Part shown: positions 17,006 to 24,903 of the stretch, piece by piece
How the letters are laid out: the number at the start of each line of letters is the position of its first letter
Position numbering within the stretch: position 1 is the first letter of the stretch
Source: Terriglobia bacterium
Lineage (GTDB): Bacteria; Acidobacteriota; Terriglobia; Bryobacterales; Bryobacteraceae
Direction of reading: 5' to 3'
Length of the DNA: 33,867 nucleotides
NCBI GenBank assembly: GCA_025358575.1
Contig: JANYJA010000221.1
Span: forward strand, 1 to 33,867
Made by a program: the position numbers and the translations under genes
Notes under the pieces: model-generated
Databases searched by the model: none
Seen by the model: the letters and a program-made list of their open reading frames with translations, nothing else
What the model was told of the DNA's origin: nothing

Positions 17006-18349
17006 CTATCTCCTCTTAAACCAGACCATGAGGCCGGAACCAATCACAATCAGCGGCAGGAAAACAACGCTACTGAGGAAAACCAGACGCATCTGGCGGC
17101 TGTTGAGATTCAGACGGCGGTCTTCTGGATCTTTAGGACGGATCGAAATCAGGTCTTCATCCGCGGTCAGCCAGTTCATCATGTTGAGAAGCAGATCGCG
17201 ATTGCCCACCGGCGCGCCAAGCAGGCTATTGCCGGCCCAATCGGAACTGCCGACCACCACGAAGCGTCCCCCGCCCGAAGTCAGCTTATCCGCGGCGGCG
17301 ATCACGAACGGACCTTTGCGCGCCTTGGCGCGGTCTAAAGTTATAGGAGGTTTCAGGCTTGTAGTAGCGTAACTATCTTCGGAAGTGGAAAATAGTTTTT
17401 GGACACCCGTGTCCGTCTTAACTGCTAAGCTGCGCGAGAGCGGAAAGAGCGTGGCATAGCGGAAACCATTTGTGATGGGTTGTGATTCATACTTCTGTAC
17501 CACTGGCGCGGTCGGATCGGGTCCGATGCCGCTGACATCGAGAATGAGATCGTCTTCGGGGGTAATTCCATAACTCGCAATAAACTTCACCAAGTTGGGA
17601 GTGCCGGCGTTGGGGATCTCGCCGCGCTGAATGGGCGGGTCCAGAAGAAACAAAGCTTTCCCGCCCGCATCCAGATAAGTTTTGATGGCGTTGATTGGCG
17701 CGTCGAAGTAGTCTTTGTCGGGGCCGGCGACCACGATAACCGAACAGTCTTTCGGAATCTCCGGCTTTTCCAAAATTGAGATTGCTCGCGTCTTATAGTT
17801 ATTCTTTTCAAGCGCGTCCTTAAAGACCGAATAGCCCCCTCGCCCGGTTTCATCGAGCGGATGCTCGCCGCTGCCCGTAAGGAAACAAACGTTGCGGACG
17901 CCATTCTTCAGAACCCGAATCAGCGCGCCCGTAATCTCTTCTTCGGTGAGACTCTTGGCTTCCTCCTTCTTAACGCCGTTGTCGAGAATGATGGAGCCAT
18001 AACTGCGGACTCCAGCCGCGCGTGCGATGTCCGGCTTCTTCTCCGGATCGATGTAATTGACGTGCAGTTGGGTCGAGAGGCTCTTGTACCGATCCAGAAG
18101 ATCGCGCCCGCGCGTGAAGTTCGAAGGCTGATCGAAGTAGTTGATCGTGACATCGTTCTTCAATCCGGAAACTACTTTGTTAGTCTGATCGGAAAGACTG
18201 AACCGCTTGTTCGCCGTGGTATCGAATGACTTATTGTGCCGGTTGGCCAGCCAATTTACAGCGGCCAGCACGGCGAAGATGATGATGACGTAAGTGGCAA
18301 GATACGCGCCATAGCGTGTCTGCCTCGCCTTGATCCATTCCCGGTTCAT
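17006..18349 (-). CDS. GldG-like ABC transporter auxiliary protein
   Basis: 447 residues. An N-terminal membrane helix (about 14-32, 'YLATYVIIIFAVLAAVNWLA') leads to a large extracytoplasmic ABC-type auxiliary domain (DUF7088/ABC_transp_aux type, 'VCFLTGSGEHPLDETGRGGY') and a C-terminal helix (about 422-444) ending 'VWFKRR'. This layout matches GldG, which with GldF and GldA forms a transporter needed for gliding in Bacteroidetes; homologues in non-gliders are widespread and of unknown substrate. One base separates it from the permease gene. Gliding itself is not implied. Confidence 0.88.
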   Translation of the reverse strand: MNREWIKARQTRYGAYLATYVIIIFAVLAAVNWLANRHNKSFDTTANKRFSLSDQTNKVVSGLKNDVTINYFDQPSNFTRGRDLLDRYKSLSTQLHVNYIDPEKKPDIARAAGVRSYGSIILDNGVKKEEAKSLTEEEITGALIRVLKNGVRNVCFLTGSGEHPLDETGRGGYSVFKDALEKNNYKTRAISILEKPEIPKDCSVIVVAGPDKDYFDAPINAIKTYLDAGGKALFLLDPPIQRGEIPNAGTPNLVKFIASYGITPEDDLILDVSGIGPDPTAPVVQKYESQPITNGFRYATLFPLSRSLAVKTDTGVQKLFSTSEDSYATTSLKPPITLDRAKARKGPFVIAAADKLTSGGGRFVVVGSSDWAGNSLLGAPVGNRDLLLNMMNWLTADEDLISIRPKDPEDRRLNLNSRQMRLVFLSSVVFLPLIVIGSGLMVWFKRR

Positions 18350-18350
18350 G

Positions 18351-19118
18351 TTACGACCTCCACCGGAGCGATTCCATGGATCGGGAAGTCAGAAAGAGCC
18401 CGAGGAAAATCATGGAAAGATAGAAGATTACGTCCTTGCTGTCGATGATGCCCTTCGAAAACGGCTCGAAGTGCGTGAGCACGGAGCAGTACGAAACCAC
18501 TTTGGCCCATCCCGCTTGCTCGAATGAGCTGACCCAATCGAGCACCCACAGCATGAGGCATACAGCGAACGTAGCCCCGCCCGCGATAATCTGATTGCGG
18601 GTCGTCGTCGAAATGAAGGTGCCGATGGCGAGGAGACAGCCGCCCTGCAGAATGAGCCCAAGATATCCGGCGAGAATCGGCTTCCAGTCGGGCTTCCCGT
18701 AAGCGTACAGCAGCACGATATTGAGCGCTGAAATTCCGATTACGCAGAGGTACATCAGCAGCGCGCCCAGCCACTTGCCAAGAATAATTTCTATGTCGCG
18801 CACCGGCGAGGTCATCAAAAGCTCCATCGTCCCAGAGCGCTTTTCTTCGGCGAAGAGGCGCATTGAGATCATTGGAATTAAGAACAACCCGACCACGCTG
18901 GCATTACCTAGCAGCGGACTGATCACGAATTCGTTCACGTTCATCGGACCGCCGCGTCCGGACATCTGCATTTCCATGCCCCGCATGACGAAAAATGCCA
19001 CGGCGCTGTAAAAGAAAAATCCGAATATTACGGCGAAGATTGCCATCAGCAAGTAAGCGATGGGCGACGAAAAATAACTCTTGAGTTCCTTCTGACAAAT
19101 AATCAGGATGTTCTTCAT
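18351..19118 (-). CDS. ABC transporter permease, GldF-like (ABC-2 type)
   Basis: 255 residues with about six hydrophobic segments; the first helix is 'IAYLLMAIFAVIFGFFFYSA'. It has the ABC-2 signature 'ISMRLFAEEKRSGTMELLMTSPV' near residue 85, shared with NosY and GldF permeases. It starts in an ATGA overlap (19115-19118) with the ATPase gene and is followed by the GldG-like gene, so it forms the membrane channel of that transporter. Direction is probably export or transmembrane force transduction; the substrate is unknown. Confidence 0.9.
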   Translation of the reverse strand: MKNILIICQKELKSYFSSPIAYLLMAIFAVIFGFFFYSAVAFFVMRGMEMQMSGRGGPMNVNEFVISPLLGNASVVGLFLIPMISMRLFAEEKRSGTMELLMTSPVRDIEIILGKWLGALLMYLCVIGISALNIVLLYAYGKPDWKPILAGYLGLILQGGCLLAIGTFISTTTRNQIIAGGATFAVCLMLWVLDWVSSFEQAGWAKVVSYCSVLTHFEPFSKGIIDSKDVIFYLSMIFLGLFLTSRSMESLRWRS

Positions 19119-20068
19119 GCGGCTTGTTTCTTCTCCGATGCGGTCAACTGCAGGAATACATCCTCCAAGCTCGCGCCCATGGGTCGGAGCTCATTCAGAT
19201 TCCAGCCGGAGTTCACGATCGCGCGTGCCAATTCCGCGCGCGGCGATTCCCCTTGCAGACTTTCAATCTCAAAACTATTACGGGAGTCGCGTGAATCCTT
19301 TAAAACCACGCGGCTCACGCCGGGCACTTGTTCCAGCTTTTGTCGAATCTCATTCACATCTTGAGGTCCTTCGATTTCAACCGCGACGATCTCGGTGCCT
19401 CGTAGCCGGTTAGTGAGATTTGCGACCGAATCCGTGGCCACCAGCTTTCCTTTGCTGATGATGATGACTTTGTTGCAGGAATGCTCGATTTCCGACAAAA
19501 TGTGTGTGCTTAAGATGATCGTGTGGTCGCCCGCGAGACTCGAAATGAGTTCACGCGTTTCGATGATCTGCTTCGGGTCGAGACCTGACGTCGGTTCATC
19601 CAAAATCAGCACATCGGGATTGTGAAGGATGGCTTGGGCCAGTCCGACACGCTGCCGGTAACCCTTTGAAAGCTTGCCGATCAGCTTACCTTTCACGTCG
19701 GCAACCGCGCACCGCTCCGCCACTTCGTCCACGCGCTTCGGCACGTCGGCTGACGCCAAACCCTTGAGTTTTCCGACGAAGGTTAAGTACTCTCCAACTT
19801 CCATGTCAGGGTAAAGGGGCGGCGACTCGGGAAGGTACCCGATGCGCTTCTTCACTTCCATCGGCTGCTCCAGAACGTCGAACCCGCCGATGCTCACCTT
19901 TCCGGAGGTGGGCGGCAGAAAGCAAGTGAGAACGCGCATCGTCGTGGTCTTTCCCGCGCCGTTGGGCCCCAGGAAACCGACGATCTCACCCTTCGCTACT
20001 GAGAACGAGATATTATCGACCGCGAGCGTGCGCGCATATCTCTTGCTAAGGCCTTCAACTTGAATCAT
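19115..20068 (-). CDS. ABC transporter ATP-binding protein, GldA-like
   Basis: 317 residues. Walker A 'GPNGAGKTTTMRVL' (about 35-48), signature 'LSKGYRQRVGLAQAI' (about 134), Walker B 'VLILDEPTSGLDP', and the H-loop in 'ILSTHIL' are all intact. About 90 C-terminal residues after the core are typical of NatA/GldA-type exporters. First gene of the ten-gene minus-strand string, about 40 bases downstream of a candidate extended -10 promoter at 20108-20116. Confidence 0.93.
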   Translation of the reverse strand: MIQVEGLSKRYARTLAVDNISFSVAKGEIVGFLGPNGAGKTTTMRVLTCFLPPTSGKVSIGGFDVLEQPMEVKKRIGYLPESPPLYPDMEVGEYLTFVGKLKGLASADVPKRVDEVAERCAVADVKGKLIGKLSKGYRQRVGLAQAILHNPDVLILDEPTSGLDPKQIIETRELISSLAGDHTIILSTHILSEIEHSCNKVIIISKGKLVATDSVANLTNRLRGTEIVAVEIEGPQDVNEIRQKLEQVPGVSRVVLKDSRDSRNSFEIESLQGESPRAELARAIVNSGWNLNELRPMGASLEDVFLQLTASEKKQAA

Positions 20069-20082
20069 AAGAGGGTTGGCAG

Positions 20083-20129
20083 AGCGTTTGCCGTTCCGCC
20101 ACCCAACATCATACCAAGCACGAAACGCT
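20083..20129. promoter_or_regulatory. Divergent promoter region with extended -10 and flanking inverted repeat
   Basis: Only 72 bp separate the start of the minus-strand ABC operon (20068) from the ZIP transporter start (20141). On the minus strand TGGTATGAT (20108-20116) is an extended -10 element with 5/6 match, giving a short leader to the ATPase. AGCGTTT (20083-20089) and AAACGCT (20123-20129) form a 7-bp inverted repeat framing it, which could be an operator. No clear -35 was found. Confidence 0.35.
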
Positions 20130-20140
20130 AGAGTAGAGTG

Positions 20141-20764
20141 ATGTTTTCACCGTTCCACTGGCGCTGGGCGCTGCCTCTGCTGGCGGCGGCGGTCGCCATC
20201 GCAGCCGCGCTGGCCGGAATTCTGGTCACCGGCGCGCGGAGATGGACACGCGTTGCCGAACCGTTGAGCGGCGCGCTCCTTTTGGGCGTTGCGCTCTTCG
20301 GATTGCTGCCCGAGTTGGCCCAGGAGATCGGTTGGATCCCGGCCTTGGTGCTTTTTGCCCTGGGATATTTTTTGCTATCCGCCTCCTCGCTGCACCGCTT
20401 CACCATTCCGCTAATTGCAACCGCCGCTCTGCATACTTTTATCGATGGATGGGGCCTCGCCAGTTTACAGAGCAGCGGATCTTTAGGAGTGCGAATTGCC
20501 TTCCCCATGGCCGTGATGCTGCACAAAGCCCCCGAAGGCTTAGCGCTGGGCGCGATGTTGGAATCGTCCACCGGCAGTAAGCGGCGCGCATTTGCCTGGG
20601 TCGCGGCAGTCGAGTTGATCACCGTGGCCGGCAGCGCCGTGGGCTTCGCGTTGGCCGCCGGGGCGTGGATTAGCTATCTGCTTGCGGTAACCGGCGGATC
20701 GTTCGTTTATTTAGGCGCCCACGCCGTGCGCGGGCTTACTTCCCGACAATCCCATCAATCGTAG
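20141..20764 (+). CDS. ZIP-family metal transporter
   Basis: 207 residues, about seven hydrophobic segments. Two family motifs carry metal-binding residues: 'ALHTFIDGWGLA' (His and Asp) and 'MLHKAPEGLALGAML' (the H..PEG motif of helix V). ZIP proteins move Zn, Fe, Mn or other divalent ions into the cytoplasm. ATG 20141 is preferred over the adjacent GTG at 20138. It is smaller than most ZIPs (often 230-310), lacking the long loop. Its last 29 bases overlap the 3' end of the convergent aminopeptidase gene. The metal cannot be predicted; a role in nickel supply to urease is only a thought. Confidence 0.82.
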   Translation: MFSPFHWRWALPLLAAAVAIAAALAGILVTGARRWTRVAEPLSGALLLGVALFGLLPELAQEIGWIPALVLFALGYFLLSASSLHRFTIPLIATAALHTFIDGWGLASLQSSGSLGVRIAFPMAVMLHKAPEGLALGAMLESSTGSKRRAFAWVAAVELITVAGSAVGFALAAGAWISYLLAVTGGSFVYLGAHAVRGLTSRQSHQS

Positions 20765-22559
20765 TTTGCGCAATCGGATGATACCCCGCCCGCGCTTTTT
20801 CATAAATCCCCCGCGCGCGCTCCTTACCCTCCGGCGTCTTCACCAGTTCCTCATACAGCGGTTTCAAATATTTCCGCCGCCCCACCGACACCAAAAACTC
20901 CTCTAATTTCGGATACGCCGCCTCATAGCGGTTCCGCACCGACATCAGCAACCACTGCTGTAAAATCTCGTCATTGCCAGATTGCGTAAGATGATACGCC
21001 TCGTCCAGCTCACCCATTTTCGGCGACTTCAATCCCCGCAAGAAATGCAGCCACTCCTGCGTTGACCAGTGCGTCGTATCCGGATTGCCGCTCGCTGCCC
21101 CCTGCTCCACCTTCGCAAACAGATCCGACACCGGTTTCGGAGCGCCCGCTGGCAGCCCCGGCTTAAAGATCCACTGATTGATCGGAATCTTTGAATCGAT
21201 GTCCGGCAAATTGTGCCGAATGTAATCCAGAAACTGCGCCGTCGTGATGCTCTGAAACGAAAAATGCTCGAAATATCCCTTCAGAAACGCGTCGAACTTC
21301 TCCCGCCCGTACTGCCCCTCAATCGCCCTCAACAGCAAAGCGCCCTTTTCATAAGGCACATTCGTCATTCCATCGTCCGGATCGCGACCCGTTAGGTTGA
21401 TGTGCAGAATCTGATCCCCTGGCGCCAACCCCGCCAGCTCTTGCTCCAGTTCCTGCCGCCCCAGCGCCGCTTCCATCTCCTCACGCTCGCGCCCATACAC
21501 TTGCTCGATAATCCGCCGCTCCAGATAAACCGTGAACCCCTCGTTCAGCCAGAAATCGCTCCACGTTGCATTCGTCACCAGGTTCCCCGACCATGAGTGC
21601 GCCATCTCATGCGCCACCAGCGACACCAGACTCTTATCGCCCGCGATCACCGTCGGCGTCGCAAACGTCAGCCGAGGATTCTCCATCCCGCCATATGGAA
21701 AGCTCGGCGGCAGCACCAGAATGTCGTACCGCCCCCAGCGATACGGCCCGTATAGCTGCTCAGCCTCTCGCAGCATCTTCTCGGTATCTTCAAACTCCTT
21801 CGCCGCCTTCGCCAGCAGCGGCTTTTCGGCATACACCCCCGTGCGTGCTCCAGCCGCTTGAAACCCAATGTCTCCCACCGCCAGCGCCACCAAGTAAGAC
21901 GGAATGCGCTCATTCATGTGGAAGCGGTAATCGCCCGTCGGCGCCGCAAACGCGTCATGGTCCGCGCCCATCACCGCCAGCAAATCTTTCGGTGTCGTAA
22001 TGTGCGCCGTGTAAGTGATGCGCACGCCCGGCGAATCCTGCAACGGAATCCAGCTCCGCGCGTGTATCGCCTCCGACTGCGTGAACAGAAACGGCGCGTT
22101 CTTCCCCATCGTCTGCTCCGGCGTCAGCCACTGCAGCCCCGAAGCGCTCGGGCTGGTCGAATATTTGACGCGCACAAATTTCGCGTCACCCGGAATCTGA
22201 ATCGTCAGCGGTGTCCCCAAAGACTTCTGCGGATTCCCCAGCTGAAACTTTGCCTCGTGAAATGTCTCACCGTCCGTGGACGTCTCCGTCTCGTCGATCT
22301 GCAGCTCCCGCGTATCTAAAATCAATTCGCGCGCCTGCGAGTCCACGTGCTCGATGCCCAGCACCGCCGACCCTTTCAGCGATTTCTGCTCGAACAACAC
22401 CGCCAAATCCAGCTCCAAGTGGCGCACCACAATCTGCTGCGGGTTGGAAAGCGATTGAATGTCTTTAGCGATCGGCATGGAATGTGAGCTTGTAAACCGC
22501 GTACAAGATGAGAGCAGCGCCACCAATGGCAGCACCAAAATGATTCGCCTGGATGTCAT
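20736..22559 (-). CDS. M1-family aminopeptidase, lipoprotein (leukotriene A4 hydrolase-like)
   Basis: 607 residues. A lipobox 'ALLSSC' at Cys19 predicts a lipid-anchored protein. The M1 fold is shown by exopeptidase motif 'GGMENPRLTF' and zinc site 'HEMAHSW' (near residue 315) followed 18 residues later by the third ligand in 'LNEGFTVYLERRI'. The C-terminal helical part resembles the LTA4-hydrolase C domain. Expected activity is removal of N-terminal residues from peptides in the periplasm or at the outer membrane. Its ATG overlaps the stop of the FHA-GAF-PP2C gene by four bases, so the two are co-translated. Confidence 0.92.
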   Translation of the reverse strand: MTSRRIILVLPLVALLSSCTRFTSSHSMPIAKDIQSLSNPQQIVVRHLELDLAVLFEQKSLKGSAVLGIEHVDSQARELILDTRELQIDETETSTDGETFHEAKFQLGNPQKSLGTPLTIQIPGDAKFVRVKYSTSPSASGLQWLTPEQTMGKNAPFLFTQSEAIHARSWIPLQDSPGVRITYTAHITTPKDLLAVMGADHDAFAAPTGDYRFHMNERIPSYLVALAVGDIGFQAAGARTGVYAEKPLLAKAAKEFEDTEKMLREAEQLYGPYRWGRYDILVLPPSFPYGGMENPRLTFATPTVIAGDKSLVSLVAHEMAHSWSGNLVTNATWSDFWLNEGFTVYLERRIIEQVYGREREEMEAALGRQELEQELAGLAPGDQILHINLTGRDPDDGMTNVPYEKGALLLRAIEGQYGREKFDAFLKGYFEHFSFQSITTAQFLDYIRHNLPDIDSKIPINQWIFKPGLPAGAPKPVSDLFAKVEQGAASGNPDTTHWSTQEWLHFLRGLKSPKMGELDEAYHLTQSGNDEILQQWLLMSVRNRYEAAYPKLEEFLVSVGRRKYLKPLYEELVKTPEGKERARGIYEKARAGYHPIAQTTIDGIVGK

Positions 22560-24178
22560 TGGCGCCGCGCGATCATGAGCGTGATGTCATCGCCCTGGGC
22601 CGTGCCTGCAGTCCATTCGGCCAGCGCCCGAGTCACCGCCTCCACAATAGCCGGAGCCGGTTTCGTGCGATGCGCAGCCAGCACCGCGCCCAGGCGATCC
22701 ATCTCAAACTGATCGCCCGCCACGTTCTCCGCCTCCGTCACGCCGTCGCTATAAACCACCAGCAAATCGCCCGTCTCCAGTTTCTCCGGATACTGCTGGA
22801 ACTCCATCGCCTGCATAATCCCCAGCGGTGGCCCGCCGCCCTCCAGCAAATCGTAATGCCCGTCCCCGCGCACCAGCAGCGGCGGATTGTGACCCGCATT
22901 CGCGTAAGACACATCCCCCGTCGGCCCATCCACAATGCACGCGAAAAAGCTGATGAATTTGTTGTCGGGGCAGTGCTTGCAAGTCGTGCGATTCAAGTTC
23001 GTAATGGTCCGCGCCAAGCTGGCCGGCTCATCGATCAGCACCTGCACCCGCGCCTGCAGCCCCATCATCATCAGTGACGCCGGCATCCCTTTACCCGACA
23101 CATCCCCCAGCACCATCGCCACCCGCCCGTGCTCGTAAGGAAAAAAATCATAGTAATCGCCGCCCACCGTGTGGCATGCGGCATTGTGACCCGCCAGATC
23201 CAGCCCGAACACGCAAGGTGCCACCGCTGGCAAATACTGCCGCTGAATCTCCGCCGCCTGTTCCAGATCATGCTCCAGCACTTTGCGAGCTTGTTCAATT
23301 TCAGCCAGCCGCGAATGCTCAATCCGGATCGCCGCCACATTCGCCATCACCGTCAGCAGACTCAAATCTTCTTTCGTGAATTCCCGAATCAGCGACGGCG
23401 AGTCCACATAGATCAGCCCAATGATCTGTTCGCGCGTCTGCAGCGGGACCGCCATCAGCGTCCGTATATTCTGCTCGACAATGCTGCGCCGCTCGCGAAA
23501 CGCATCGTCCAGTTCGGTGTTGCGCACCAGCACGGACACATGCTCGTCAATTACCCGATCGCGCACCACCTTGCTGATCCGGAACCCATCCCCCTGATTC
23601 GCGCGCACCACCAGATTGCCGTCTTCAATCGTCATCAGCACGCCCCGCTCGGCCGACACTGCCGAAATCGAAAGCTCCAGAATCAGATTGAACAACTCCG
23701 GCAGCGGTCGCTCGCCCGCAAGCTCATTCCCCGCGCGAATCAATGCGTTCACGTGCGCCGAACCCGCCACCGCGTCGGCATCCTGATTCCCGTGGATCAC
23801 ATTTTCAAAATCCGTGATCACGGTGGACGCGCCCGTCTTCCCGATCTCGCTCTCCACAAATACCACCGCGCGCGTCGCATTGTCGTTGGTGTGGTCGTAC
23901 AGCAGAATCAAATGCCCCGCCGTGATGCGATCCCCAAGCTTCAGCGCCGCCGGTTCCGTGATGCGGATACCGTTGAGCAGCGTCCCGTTCTTGCTCCCCA
24001 AATCGCGCACCGCCCATTCGCCGTTCTTAAGCTCGATCGCCAGGTGGTGTCGCGAGAGCCCCGCATCGTCCGCATAGCAGAGGTCCGCCGCGCTCGATCT
24101 TCCCAGCGTGAGCGCGTCTTTATGCAGCGGCACCTTGCGCGTCTGCCCATCCGGAGTCAAAATCTGAATTTCGTGCAT
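22556..24178 (-). CDS. FHA-GAF-PP2C (SpoIIE/RsbU-type) serine phosphatase
   Basis: 540 residues in three parts. An FHA phosphothreonine-binding domain (1-95; 'LTLGRSS', 'LSRHHLAIE', 'DLGSKNGTLLNG') comes first, then a GAF sensor domain (about 150-300). A coiled-coil linker with 'EQAAEIQRQYLP' leads to a PP2C/SpoIIE phosphatase (about 330-540) with metal-site motifs 'GGDYYDFF', 'LGDVSGKGMPASL', 'YANAGHNPPLL' and 'VYSDGVTEA'. Such proteins switch anti-sigma-factor antagonists or other phosphoproteins in response to a signal. It is the first gene of a two-gene unit with the lipoprotein peptidase. No partner kinase or anti-sigma factor lies in the window. Confidence 0.93.
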   Translation of the reverse strand: MHEIQILTPDGQTRKVPLHKDALTLGRSSAADLCYADDAGLSRHHLAIELKNGEWAVRDLGSKNGTLLNGIRITEPAALKLGDRITAGHLILLYDHTNDNATRAVVFVESEIGKTGASTVITDFENVIHGNQDADAVAGSAHVNALIRAGNELAGERPLPELFNLILELSISAVSAERGVLMTIEDGNLVVRANQGDGFRISKVVRDRVIDEHVSVLVRNTELDDAFRERRSIVEQNIRTLMAVPLQTREQIIGLIYVDSPSLIREFTKEDLSLLTVMANVAAIRIEHSRLAEIEQARKVLEHDLEQAAEIQRQYLPAVAPCVFGLDLAGHNAACHTVGGDYYDFFPYEHGRVAMVLGDVSGKGMPASLMMMGLQARVQVLIDEPASLARTITNLNRTTCKHCPDNKFISFFACIVDGPTGDVSYANAGHNPPLLVRGDGHYDLLEGGGPPLGIMQAMEFQQYPEKLETGDLLVVYSDGVTEAENVAGDQFEMDRLGAVLAAHRTKPAPAIVEAVTRALAEWTAGTAQGDDITLMIARRQ

Positions 24179-24213
24179 GATCTCAAACCATGCTACCGCC
24201 GCGGCCTATGCGT

Positions 24214-24246
24214 CTTTGCGCCTTTGCGTGAAACCCTTTTACCTTA
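24214..24246 (+). repeat. Left copy of imperfect direct repeat flanking the vapBC remnant
   Basis: A 33-bp stretch of the type 'ctttgcgcctttgcgtgaaa' followed by 'cttttacctta'. A diverged copy lies at 24843-24876 in the same orientation. Sequences of this 'ctttgcg' kind recur between genes in acidobacterial and cyanobacterial genomes. It sits just upstream of the phosphatase gene. Confidence 0.45.
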
Positions 24247-24310
24247 ACTCGTCCAAACCTGAATCAGTCGTTCGCGCAACGGCATCCCGTTCCTCGTCCC
24301 CGCCGCTAAT

Positions 24311-24560
24311 TCAGCACGAGGCCACGTCCGGCGGCTCGGCCAGGAACACAACCCGGTCGTCTTGAAATAGACGGTCATGGGTCTTCCACGCGCCCGCAAG
24401 CGTAAGCGGCTTCCCATCCATCGCGGCGGATGTGGTCAGGAGGCGCAGCACGCTAATTTGCGTGAGCCTCAGGAATGCGATCGTCCCGGACGGCGGAGGC
24501 GCGGTGAGAGTGATTGGCGAGGATTAAGGCGAGCCAGACATTGACGTCAGGGAAACTCAA
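24311..24560 (-). pseudogene. vapC: VapC-type PIN toxin, frameshifted and truncated
   Basis: Reading on from the antitoxin, a TTG at 24560 opens 'MSFPDVNVWLALILANHSHRA', the classic PIN-domain N-terminus with its first catalytic Asp, overlapping the vapB stop. After about 22 residues homology jumps to the next frame: 'SGTIAFLRLTQISVLRLLT', then 'AAMDGKPLTLAGAWKTHDRL' and 'DDRVVFLAEPPDVASC', ending at TGA 24311-24313. Roughly ten residues and the frame were lost together at about 24485-24500. The C-terminal half with the 'WNDAYLAAFA' and 'VTFD' Asp motifs is absent. The toxin RNase cannot be active. Each intact piece is under 60 codons, so it is easily missed. Confidence 0.82.
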
Positions 24561-24801
24561 TGAGCGCATGAATTTCGTCGTTGGTGAGATCGAAAGGCTT
24601 TCGGCCGTCGGCTGGCACGAGCGGCGGATCTAAACTAAGCCTGCGCCCGGGCCGGCGCGGTTCCGATTCCTCGACCGCCCGCTCGATACTTCGCAAAATC
24701 AACTGCCGAGCCGACGATCCTTTGCGCGCCGCCGCTTCACGCAGACGGCGATGGAGGCCAGCCGGGATGTCGAGTGACGTGCGGACCGTAGGCTCTGCCA
24801 T
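24547..24801 (-). CDS. vapB: VapB-like ribbon-helix-helix antitoxin
   Basis: 84 residues. An N-terminal ribbon-helix-helix DNA-binding region ('TVRTSLDIPAGLHRRLREAA') is followed by a basic linker and a C-terminal toxin-binding peptide 'PFDLTNDEIHALIEF'. This architecture matches antitoxins paired with PIN-domain VapC toxins, and a broken vapC directly follows and overlaps it. The RHH fold normally binds the operator of its own operon; a 6-bp inverted repeat lies at 24822-24835. The gene looks intact although its toxin is not, so it is an orphan antitoxin. Confidence 0.85.
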   Translation of the reverse strand: MAEPTVRTSLDIPAGLHRRLREAAARKGSSARQLILRSIERAVEESEPRRPGRRLSLDPPLVPADGRKPFDLTNDEIHALIEFP

Positions 24802-24837
24802 ATTTAAAAACGTAGCGCGGCGACTTATTTAAGTCAA
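24799..24837 (-). promoter_or_regulatory. Candidate vapB promoter/operator
   Basis: GACTTA and TAAGTC, two bases apart, form a perfect 6-bp inverted repeat (24822-24835). It overlaps a minus-strand TTGACT (24832-24837) followed 17 bp later by TACGTT (24809-24814). If used, transcription would start almost at the ATG, giving a near-leaderless message. RHH antitoxins commonly bind such repeats; the -10 is weak. Confidence 0.4.
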
Positions 24838-24842
24838 GCGCT

Positions 24843-24876
24843 CTTCGCGCCCTGTGTGTGAAAGCTTTTGACCTTA
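24843..24876 (+). repeat. Right copy of imperfect direct repeat flanking the vapBC remnant
   Basis: Diverged copy (34 bp) of the sequence at 24214-24246, sharing 'gcgcc', 'gtgaaa', 'ctttt' and 'acctta' blocks in order. Together the two copies bracket vapB and the vapC remnant, which could mean the pair arrived or was duplicated as a unit. Confidence 0.4.
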
Positions 24877-24903
24877 CCGGGCACAGAGAAATCTACGTTA
24901 CCC

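Noticed and set aside
23129-24247. 372-codon plus-strand frame opposite the FHA-GAF-PP2C gene
   Set aside because: The Arg/His/Gln-rich translation has no domain, and the minus-strand protein has complete, ordered domains.
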